Of a stretch of 19,697 bases of DNA, positions 7,248 to 13,568 are shown piece by piece. The notes under the pieces are model-generated. The model saw only the letters and a program-made list of their open reading frames with translations, made no database searches and had not been told where the DNA came from. The translations under genes were made by a program, and so were the position numbers. The number at the start of each line of letters is the position of its first letter. Position 1 is the first letter of the stretch. Source of the DNA: Vicinamibacteria bacterium. GTDB taxonomy: Bacteria > Acidobacteriota > Vicinamibacteria > Vicinamibacterales > UBA2999. Location of the stretch: the NCBI GenBank assembly GCA_025938035.1, contig JAICQE010000071.1, forward strand, positions 1 to 19,697. The letters are read 5' to 3'.

Positions 7248-9707
7248 TCATTCGCATCTCAGCGCGACCATCGGGTCCACGTACCGGGCGCGGCTGGCCG
7301 GAACGTATGACACGAACAGGCCGACCAGCAGGAGTACACCGGCGACGCCGGCGAACACGAGCGGGCTGACCGACTCGACGCCAAACAGCAGCGCCGACAG
7401 GAATCGCGTCGATGCCGCCGCCGCTGGAATGCCCATCGCAAGTCCGGCGAGCGCGAGCGCCATCCCGTGCCGAAACAGCAGACCGAACACGTCGTGACCG
7501 CTGGCGCCGAACGCGAGCCGCACTCCGATCTCGCGGACGCGGCGGCTCATTGCGTGTGAGAGCACACCATACGTACCGACCGCCGCAAGGAAGACCGTGA
7601 CGAACGCGAATGCCGTCAGCAGATAGGCCGCAAAACGGGGTCGTGCGATCGTCGCGCCGAGCTGCGCCTGGTAACTCTGTACGTCGCTCACCGCAGTGGT
7701 GCGATCGATTCGCGAGACGAGCTGGCTCAGCTCAGCGGCCATCGTTGAAGTCGCCGCAGCGGTCTTGACGACGACGCGAATCGATTGCGTGTCCCACGCC
7801 TGGCTCAACGGGATGTACACCATCGGTGGGACGTCGTCTGTCAGGCTGTTGAATCTCGTGTCGCCGACAACGCCGACGATGGTGAACCACGGAAGCTGGC
7901 CGTCGCCGCCGATCATCGGCTGACGGTTGTCGGTAAACCGGATGCGCGCCCCGATCGGGCTGGCGTCGCCCCATCGTCCGCGCGCGGTGCGCTGGTTGAT
8001 CAGCGCCACGCGTGGACTGGCCGGGCCGTCGGCGTCCGTGAACCCGCGTCCTTCGACGACCGGCGTTTCCATCGTCTCGAAATATCCGGGTGTCACCCCC
8101 AGATACGTCGCGCCAGCCGTCATCTCCCTCGCCGAGCGTCCTTCGATCTGAAACACCGTGCCGAACAATCCCCGGTCGAACGGGATGGCGTTCGCCAGCG
8201 CGGCCGACTCCACGGCCGGCGCCCCGCGCAGTTCCTCGAGGAGCTGGCGTTGGAACAGGTGGCGCGAGGCAGGTGTGCGCTCGGCGTAGCCTGGCGGTGA
8301 CGCGCGGGCGATAACCAGTCGCTCGAGACGGAAACCGGGATCGACTGCGAGGAGATTCCAGAGGCTCTGCAGGAGGAGTACGGCCGACGTCGCCAGGACG
8401 ACGGCAAACGCAAACTGCACAGAGGCGAGCACACTCGAGACGTAACGTTCGCGTGCTTCGACGACGACGCCTCCGGAGCCGCGGGCCAGAAGCCCGCGAC
8501 CGGCACGGGACGCGCGAAGGGCAGGCAGAAGGCCGAAGGCGAGCCCTGCGACGGCCGAGACGACGAGCGCGAACGTGATGATGCGCGCATCGAGGCCGAT
8601 CTCTTCGATCCGGGGGAGATCGGAGGGCAACACGCGAAGGAGCAGGCGCAGCGACAGCATGCACAACAGCACACCGGCCACGCCCGACGCGACGCTGATC
8701 GTCAGGTTCTCGACGATGACCTGGCGAGCCAGCCTCGCGCGGTGTGCGCCAAGCGCGGCCCGCGTGACCATTTCGCGTTCGCGCGCCAGACCGCGCGCGA
8801 GCAGCAGGTTGGCGACGTTGACGCACAGGACCAGCAGCACGACGCCAATGGCCGCGAGCAGGACGAGCAGGACACGCCGCGAGCCGCCGACGATCGATTC
8901 GGAGAGCAACTGCACGTCGGCATCCCGTCCATAGGATTCAACGAACTTGCCCCACGGGATGAGCGCACGAAAGCCCGGCATCAGCGTGCGCAGCTCCGAC
9001 CGCGCCTGATCGACGCCGTAGCCGCCGCGAAGCCTGCCAATCATCGTCGCGACGTTTCCGGCCCAGAGGTCCGCCGGGTCGATGTTGTGTGGAAACCAGA
9101 GAGCGACGTCTCGGGACGGAAAGTGAAATCCCGGCGGCATGACGCCGACGACCGTGTGCGGGACGCTTTCGATCACCAGGTCACGTCCGATGACATCGCC
9201 GCTCCCTGCGAAATGCTCCCGCCAGACGCCGTTGCTCACGATGACCACGCCATAGGTGCGCCAGAAGGTGCCGCCGTGGATTCCTGGTCCGTTGGTCCGC
9301 ATGTCGTTCGCGGTAAATCCCCGGCCCATCACCGGCTGCACGTCGAGGATGTCGAAGAGGTCAGCCGTCACTCCGGCTGCCGGAAGCCGCGCCGGTCGTC
9401 CACCGAGGTCGAGGGTGACCTCCCGCGGGGCCGGATAGTACGCGGCGATGTCCATCGTTCGTGCGCGCTGGCGCAGCAGCGCATACTCGCCGCGAAGGTT
9501 ATTCGTCGTGAGCCGCACGAGCCGGTCCGGCTGCCGGTAGGGAAGGGGCTTGAGGAGGACGCCGTCGACGATGGCAAAGAGGCTGGTCGAGGCCGCGATG
9601 CCAATCACGAGTGTCAACGCAATCAGCGTCCAATAGCGAGGCTGCCGGCGGAACTGCCGGAATGCGAAGCGCACATCGTCGAGAGCATCAGCCGCATACC
9701 GCCGCAC
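7248..9707 (-). CDS. ADOP-family ABC transporter permease (FtsX/MacB-like)
   Basis: Third orphan permease of the window, about 819 residues and more diverged than the tandem pair. The N-terminal region DVRFAFRQFRRQPRYWTLI leads into the first helix and PLPYRQPDRLVRL. The central membrane segment contains GVVLLVLCVNVANLLLARGL. The C-terminal half ends with VPASRARYVDPMVALRCE, the family's typical tail. No Walker motifs were seen. The start is a GTG: the one at 9707 has AGGAG at 9715-9719 with 7 nt spacing, whereas GTG at 9713 is only 1 nt from it. It is the first gene of the left minus-strand block, preceded by a 222-nt non-coding stretch that should hold the operon promoter. The tannase gene follows after 19 nt. 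Substrate and ATPase partner are unknown. Confidence 0.9.
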   Translation of the reverse strand: MRRYAADALDDVRFAFRQFRRQPRYWTLIALTLVIGIAASTSLFAIVDGVLLKPLPYRQPDRLVRLTTNNLRGEYALLRQRARTMDIAAYYPAPREVTLDLGGRPARLPAAGVTADLFDILDVQPVMGRGFTANDMRTNGPGIHGGTFWRTYGVVIVSNGVWREHFAGSGDVIGRDLVIESVPHTVVGVMPPGFHFPSRDVALWFPHNIDPADLWAGNVATMIGRLRGGYGVDQARSELRTLMPGFRALIPWGKFVESYGRDADVQLLSESIVGGSRRVLLVLLAAIGVVLLVLCVNVANLLLARGLAREREMVTRAALGAHRARLARQVIVENLTISVASGVAGVLLCMLSLRLLLRVLPSDLPRIEEIGLDARIITFALVVSAVAGLAFGLLPALRASRAGRGLLARGSGGVVVEARERYVSSVLASVQFAFAVVLATSAVLLLQSLWNLLAVDPGFRLERLVIARASPPGYAERTPASRHLFQRQLLEELRGAPAVESAALANAIPFDRGLFGTVFQIEGRSAREMTAGATYLGVTPGYFETMETPVVEGRGFTDADGPASPRVALINQRTARGRWGDASPIGARIRFTDNRQPMIGGDGQLPWFTIVGVVGDTRFNSLTDDVPPMVYIPLSQAWDTQSIRVVVKTAAATSTMAAELSQLVSRIDRTTAVSDVQSYQAQLGATIARPRFAAYLLTAFAFVTVFLAAVGTYGVLSHAMSRRVREIGVRLAFGASGHDVFGLLFRHGMALALAGLAMGIPAAAASTRFLSALLFGVESVSPLVFAGVAGVLLLVGLFVSYVPASRARYVDPMVALRCE

Positions 9708-9772
9708 GTCCACACTCCTGTTCCGATGAAAGTCCGACCACTAATACGGAGGCGGGTATCGACTGGAGGCAC

Positions 9773-9789
9773 GTCAAACGCTGTGCCAG
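9773..9789 (-). promoter_or_regulatory. Weak sigma-54-like promoter match upstream of the ADOP/tannase operon
   Basis: The minus strand reads CTGGCAC, five bases, then TTGAC, resembling the sigma-54 -24/-12 elements with the expected spacing. However, the -12 GC is GA, a serious mismatch. It would place the transcript start roughly 50 nt before the GTG at 9707. Tentative only. Confidence 0.2.
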
Positions 9790-9882
9790 AAGGACGGTCC
9801 GTCGGATTTGCGTCTTCCTTGGACGGTTACTGGGGTGTTGCGTTAGGGCAGGCGAACCGTTTGTGCGAGTGTGGGACGCCTT

Positions 9883-9898
9883 CGTCCGTGGGCGGACG
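9883..9898. terminator. Small hairpin after the degenerate histidine-kinase-like gene
   Basis: CGTCCG, a TGGG loop and CGGACG form a perfect 6-bp stem. It lies about 32 nt beyond the stop of the gene ending at 9930. No U-run follows, so a role in intrinsic termination is uncertain; a repeat remnant is equally possible. Confidence 0.35.
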
Positions 9899-9929
9899 CT
9901 ACCGTTCCCGAAAGGCTCACGCTGAACGT

Positions 9930-10898
9930 CTAATGTGCGAGTTGTTCGGAGTCCTGCGGCTGCAGCGTCGGCAGCCAGATCGTCAGGATGCTCGAGTGCT
10001 CGCCCGTGGCGATGGCAAAGCGGCCGTGCCATTCGCGGGCCAGGCGGTGGGCGGCGGCGAGGGCGACGACGGCGATCGCCTGATCGCCGTCCGCGCCCAG
10101 ATCTTCGAAACCCTCCCTCGCCGTCCAGCTGACCGGCGCGGCAACGTGATCCTGGCTGATCGCCAGGCCGACTTCCTCGGCGTCGCTCACCGTGACCGAC
10201 AGCGTCACCCGAGCGTTCTGCACGCCCTCGACGGCCGCAAACGTGATCAGCAGCAGGACCAGAACCGTGTTGGCGAGCAGCGTCTCGTCGCCGGCGCACG
10301 TCGCGTCGGCGACGCTCGATCGCGTGGTCAGCGCGATGCTGCGCAGGCGCCGCTCCGATTCGAGCGCTTGACCCACGCGCTGGACGACAGCGTTCGTTGA
10401 GACGGCGGTTATCGGCGGCAACACGTCACCGCGAAGGAAGCGGAGCAGCTGGAGCAATCCGCCTGCGCGGGCTGTTTCCGCGCGGACGACGTCGAGCGCC
10501 GCAATTCGCAGCAGTCCGGTTGATTGGGCCAGCAGCGGTACGCACGCCTCGGCGGCTGCGAGTGAGCGTGCGACGGCATCGAACGCCGCGGCCTCCGGCG
10601 GCGACGCGCCGGCCGCGTCAGGGCCGAGGGGGACCGGCGACCGCGGTGGCTGGACGACTTCGCGCGGCCCAGCGTCGTCGGCGAACCGTGGACGTCTCGG
10701 AGTTGGAAACTGGACGCTGGCCGCCCGCGCTGCAGACGCGTCGCCGATCATCGCGGCCTCGAGAATGTCGGCCAGCGAGGCGAGATCCGAGGGCAATTCT
10801 TCCCGGGCGGCGGCGTGCTCTTCAGTGAGTCGGACGGCCTCTTTCGGCAGACCAACGCGCCTGCCAGGGCCCTTAGCGGTCGATTTGTGCTGGGCCAT
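9930..10898 (-). CDS. Histidine-kinase-like protein without visible ATP-binding residues
   Basis: Predicted soluble protein of 322 residues with no signal peptide or membrane helix. Residues 1-100 are low-complexity and basic at the start. Residues 104-190 look like a helical dimerisation segment. Residues 203-312 follow the order of a sensor-kinase ATPase domain: DETLLANTVLVLLLITFAA (204-222) sits where the N box would be, and HGRFAIATGEHSSILTIWLP (291-310) matches the closing beta strands. The conserved Asn residues of the N box, the DxGxG box and the glycine-rich G2 box are not seen, and no phosphoacceptor His-Glu pair is recognisable. It is therefore probably a non-catalytic relative, acting as scaffold or regulator. 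The assignment is by eye and moderate. ATG at 10898 has no clear ribosome binding site. It lies downstream of the TonB-domain gene, beyond two hairpins. Confidence 0.7.
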   Translation of the reverse strand: MAQHKSTAKGPGRRVGLPKEAVRLTEEHAAAREELPSDLASLADILEAAMIGDASAARAASVQFPTPRRPRFADDAGPREVVQPPRSPVPLGPDAAGASPPEAAAFDAVARSLAAAEACVPLLAQSTGLLRIAALDVVRAETARAGGLLQLLRFLRGDVLPPITAVSTNAVVQRVGQALESERRLRSIALTTRSSVADATCAGDETLLANTVLVLLLITFAAVEGVQNARVTLSVTVSDAEEVGLAISQDHVAAPVSWTAREGFEDLGADGDQAIAVVALAAAHRLAREWHGRFAIATGEHSSILTIWLPTLQPQDSEQLAH

Positions 10899-10920
10899 GC
10901 GTGTGTCGAACCGTGGCGCG

Positions 10921-10959
10921 AACCCTTGGGGTTTGCGAGGCGAGCCTCAAAGGCTCGCC
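10921..10959. repeat. Two adjacent hairpins, REP-like
   Basis: The first hairpin is AACCC/GGGTT with a 3-nt loop (10921-10933). The second is a perfect 8-bp stem GGCGAGCC/GGCTCGCC around TCAAA (10939-10959). They separate the TonB-domain gene from the next gene on the minus strand. There is no U-tract, so this resembles a repetitive extragenic palindrome more than a standard terminator, though it may attenuate or protect the transcript end. Confidence 0.6.
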
Positions 10960-10995
10960 CCACGAAATCCGCGCTACATGCATCTGACCGATGCG

Positions 10996-11958
10996 CTAGT
11001 TCGGGGTGCCCAGTCGAATAGCAACGAGCTTTACGTAGCGGACCGGGACTCCTGCCCGGCGTGCGGGTTCGTATTTCCAGGCCATCGCCGCCTTCACCAG
11101 CTGCGGGTCGTAGCTCGGATGAAATGGTTTCCGCAGGATGGCGCTGACGACGTCTCCAGACTCGTTGATCGTCACTTCGAGAATGGCTTCCGGTTGCCAG
11201 GCACCCGGCCGCGTGCCTTGCGGCACGTTCCACTGCGGGAGCCCCTGCCGGACTGTGACGGGCGGAACGACATCAGCATCCCCGTCCCGGTAGACCGGTG
11301 GTCCGGATCGCGCGGGCGGCGGGCCGTTGGCCGGCGCGGCCGACTCGCCCGCCGGCGTTACCGGGGCCGCCTGCATCTGCGCCACCACGGGGGCGGTGGC
11401 AGCCGCGAATTCCACTTTCGGCGCGCGCGCCCTGCTGAGGTCGCGGAATCCAGACGCGACCAGGCGCAGATCGTTCAGCGCCGGGGTGGGCGCGATGAGC
11501 GGATCCTCGAGCAGCTTCAGCACGCGGTCGAACTGCTCCGTGGCATCGCCGTCCTGCTTGTCGAACGCGGCCTTGGCGGCGTTGTACTCGCGCTGGACTA
11601 TTCCCGTCAGCAGGGATTGGCGGATGTCCCGGAACATGGCGCGTACGCGCGGCGACGCCTGATCCGTGGACAGCTGGTAGAAGGGGTCGGCGTTGACCAT
11701 CGACTCGATGGTGAGGCGCGCGTCGTTTTTCCGGTCGAGTGCGATCAGGCAGAAGAGGCGGTACTCGTTGGCCTCGACCTTCGTGGCGCCGTTGGACTCA
11801 TCGGCAATCCGATCCAGCGCCGCCAGCGCTTCGTCGTAAGCGGCCGACCGGTAGAGATCCTTGGCGCGGGCGAGCGATTCGTCGCTCGCGGCAGCGACAG
11901 TGCTCACAGCCAGCACGATGATGGTTGCGAGTAGCGAGCTGCAGCGCACGGCGATCAT
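10996..11958 (-). CDS. Secreted TPR-like protein with TonB-type C-terminal domain
   Basis: Protein of 320 residues. A hydrophobic signal segment (residues 1-24, ending VAAAS) is followed by helical repeats resembling TPRs (about 25-165; the first unit includes DLYRSAAYDEALAAL). A Pro/Ala-rich linker follows, then a TonB-like C-terminal domain at roughly 235-317: the stretch EAILEVTINESGDVVSAIL and the later AAMAWKYEPARRAGVPVRY show the typical pattern. The N-terminus looks cleavable rather than a TonB-type anchor, so energy coupling by ExbBD is doubtful; such domains also occur in periplasmic scaffolds. ATG at 11958 is chosen because GAGGTG lies 5 nt upstream. It is divergent from the coiled-coil gene on the plus strand. 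Confidence 0.82.
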   Translation of the reverse strand: MIAVRCSSLLATIIVLAVSTVAAASDESLARAKDLYRSAAYDEALAALDRIADESNGATKVEANEYRLFCLIALDRKNDARLTIESMVNADPFYQLSTDQASPRVRAMFRDIRQSLLTGIVQREYNAAKAAFDKQDGDATEQFDRVLKLLEDPLIAPTPALNDLRLVASGFRDLSRARAPKVEFAAATAPVVAQMQAAPVTPAGESAAPANGPPPARSGPPVYRDGDADVVPPVTVRQGLPQWNVPQGTRPGAWQPEAILEVTINESGDVVSAILRKPFHPSYDPQLVKAAMAWKYEPARRAGVPVRYVKLVAIRLGTPN

Positions 11959-12009
11959 TGTTACACCTCGCACGTGTGGGTGAAATGTTCGTCTTGTCGC
12001 GGTGGAGGC

Positions 12010-12038
12010 ATCGTAGCGTGACCTCGCTCGCGACGCAA
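12010..12038 (-). promoter_or_regulatory. Possible sigma-70-type promoter for the TonB-domain gene
   Basis: The minus strand has TTGCGT (12038-12033), a 17-nt spacer and TACGAT (12015-12010), about 52 nt before the ATG at 11958. The -35 matches only three consensus bases and the -10 four. Placement in the divergent intergenic region is sensible but the call is weak. Confidence 0.22.
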
Positions 12039-12101
12039 GAGAAATGCTTCATCGTGGCGATGCGACGCGCGGTCTTTTGTGTATCATGCGCGCAGGCAGT
12101 C

Positions 12102-13514
12102 GTGCTGGAACTCCCTGAACTCGAACAGCGCCTCTCCAACCTCCAATCGCAGGTCGAACGTCTCTGGAAAAAGGCGGAAGCCAACGTGCCGCCGATCGAG
12201 CAGCGGCTCGCCGCGATGGCGGACCAGTACGCCGAGTACCTGAAGCGCTGGGCCGCCACGGTCGAACGGCATACGCAGGCCGTTGCGCAGCTCGAGGCGT
12301 ACGCGAGCGAGTGGAAGGATGCCAGCAGCCGCGTGCAGCATGAGACCGCTGAGAGGCTGCACGAGCTCGAGACGACGATCGAACGGGAGTGGGACAGCCT
12401 GAAGCGGATGCAGGAGGAACCGATCCGCGAGCTCCGCGAACAGGCGGAGAGCCTGAACCAGGTATCGCTCGCCATGGCCAGCGCCTCACAGCAGGGTGTC
12501 GAGCGTGCGGAAGCCCGATTTGCCGCATTCGAAACCGAAGTCCATCTGCGCCTGAACGAGCTGACCCGCGAGTTAACCTCAGCCGTTGCGGAGATGAAAG
12601 CCCGGGTCGATCGTCAGGCCGCGGCACGTGACCAGTCGGCTCAGTGGTCGCTCGACGAGGTGACGAGGCTGCACGGGCAGCTTCGTGATGGTGCACGTGA
12701 AAGCGGCCAATTTCCGCACACCATCGAAAGCTCTCCGGTGACTGGTCCGCGCCAGCTTCCGCCGCCCGCGGCAGACGCGCCGGAACGCCGGGAACAGGCC
12801 CGTGTCACGCTCGGTGGCCGTCCGCTGCACGACGATGTCAAGGTGCGCGAGGGCGGAATTCCGATGAAATGGGCGGCCGGGCTGTTTGGTGCCGTGGTGA
12901 TTGTGGCCGGTATTTTCGGCTGGCGGCTGCAGGATCAAGTCAAGACCGCCGGCGAACGCGCGCGCATCGCCGAACTGCGGAGTAATGTCGTGGCCGCCGA
13001 AGCCGCCCGCCAGGCGGAGGCCGTCCGTGCGGAAGCCGCCGAGCAGACGGCGCAGGCGCGCGAGATGGTGCTGCAGACACAGAGAGTCTCGGCGGTGATG
13101 GCGGCACCCGATCTGATTCGCTTCCGTCTTGCCGGCAGCGATGGCGCGTCGGGCCAGGCGCTCGTCAGCCGCTCGCAGGGGCTGATCGTCAGCGGATCGC
13201 GGCTGGCCGCAGCCCCACCGGATCACGCCCTCGTCGCCTGGCTGTTGACGCCGACGACGCCCGTGAGAGTTGGAACGCTCTCGGAATCGGCGGATGGATC
13301 GGCGATGCTCGTCGAGCAGACGCCGGCCGTGCCTCGTCGCATTGTGGGGGTATGGGTCACCGCGGAACCGTCGGAGACCGCGGAGACGCCGTCGGGTGTT
13401 CAGGTCCTCAGCAGCGTGATTGCCGCGGCTCCCGCGCCGCCGGCTGCCGAAGCTCAACCCAAGAACGTTCTTCAAAAAACTGCCACGGAGACACGAAGTC
13501 ACAGAGAAATCTGA
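12102..13514 (+). CDS. Coiled-coil membrane protein with RskA-like C-terminal domain
   Basis: Protein of about 470 residues. The first 195 are strongly charged and heptad-like (LPELEQRLSNLQSQVERLW onward), predicting a long cytoplasmic coiled coil. A proline-rich linker and one transmembrane helix (about 257-276, AAGLFGAVVIVAGIFGWRL) follow, then a second short coil (285-325). The distal part (338-438) has the order seen in the RskA anti-sigma C-terminal domain: DHALVAWLL in place of the ELWLI strand, VRVGTLSESADG, and GVWVTAEPSETAETPSGVQV near the end. This is unusual because no anti-sigma (zinc-binding) N-terminal domain is present. GTG at 12102 is preferred because the coil starts there; ATG at 12060 is possible. 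The last residues and the stop fall in an inverted repeat. Function unknown. Confidence 0.75.
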   Translation: MLELPELEQRLSNLQSQVERLWKKAEANVPPIEQRLAAMADQYAEYLKRWAATVERHTQAVAQLEAYASEWKDASSRVQHETAERLHELETTIEREWDSLKRMQEEPIRELREQAESLNQVSLAMASASQQGVERAEARFAAFETEVHLRLNELTRELTSAVAEMKARVDRQAAARDQSAQWSLDEVTRLHGQLRDGARESGQFPHTIESSPVTGPRQLPPPAADAPERREQARVTLGGRPLHDDVKVREGGIPMKWAAGLFGAVVIVAGIFGWRLQDQVKTAGERARIAELRSNVVAAEAARQAEAVRAEAAEQTAQAREMVLQTQRVSAVMAAPDLIRFRLAGSDGASGQALVSRSQGLIVSGSRLAAAPPDHALVAWLLTPTTPVRVGTLSESADGSAMLVEQTPAVPRRIVGVWVTAEPSETAETPSGVQVLSSVIAAAPAPPAAEAQPKNVLQKTATETRSHREI

Positions 13515-13547
13515 TCTAAAAACTCCGTGTTTCCGTGCCTTCGTGGC
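13482..13547. repeat. Octamer-based inverted repeat between convergent genes; possible bidirectional terminator
   Basis: The left arm 13482-13506 is made of CAC-starting octamers (CACGGAGA, CACGAAGT, CACAGAGA). The right arm 13523-13547 is the complement of similar octamers (CACGAAGG, CACGGAAA). The arms match at 19 of 25 positions, and five of the six mismatches are transitions. The centre is A-rich. The element overlaps the 3' end of the coiled-coil gene, whose TGA stop (13512-13514) is in the loop, and lies 21 nt past the end of the kinase-like gene. The position suggests transcript termination for both, but this is not proven. Confidence 0.7.
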
Positions 13548-13568
13548 TAGGTCCGCGCCACGATAAGG

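Noticed and set aside
8742..10400. Plus-strand open frame of 552 codons crossing two genes
   Set aside because: It spans the start of the ADOP gene, the intergenic region and the kinase-like gene on the other strand, and shows no domain or plausible composition.
12082..12087. TATCAT as a -10 promoter element for the coiled-coil gene
   Set aside because: No -35 element at 16-18 nt spacing and no extended -10 TGN; too weak to list.
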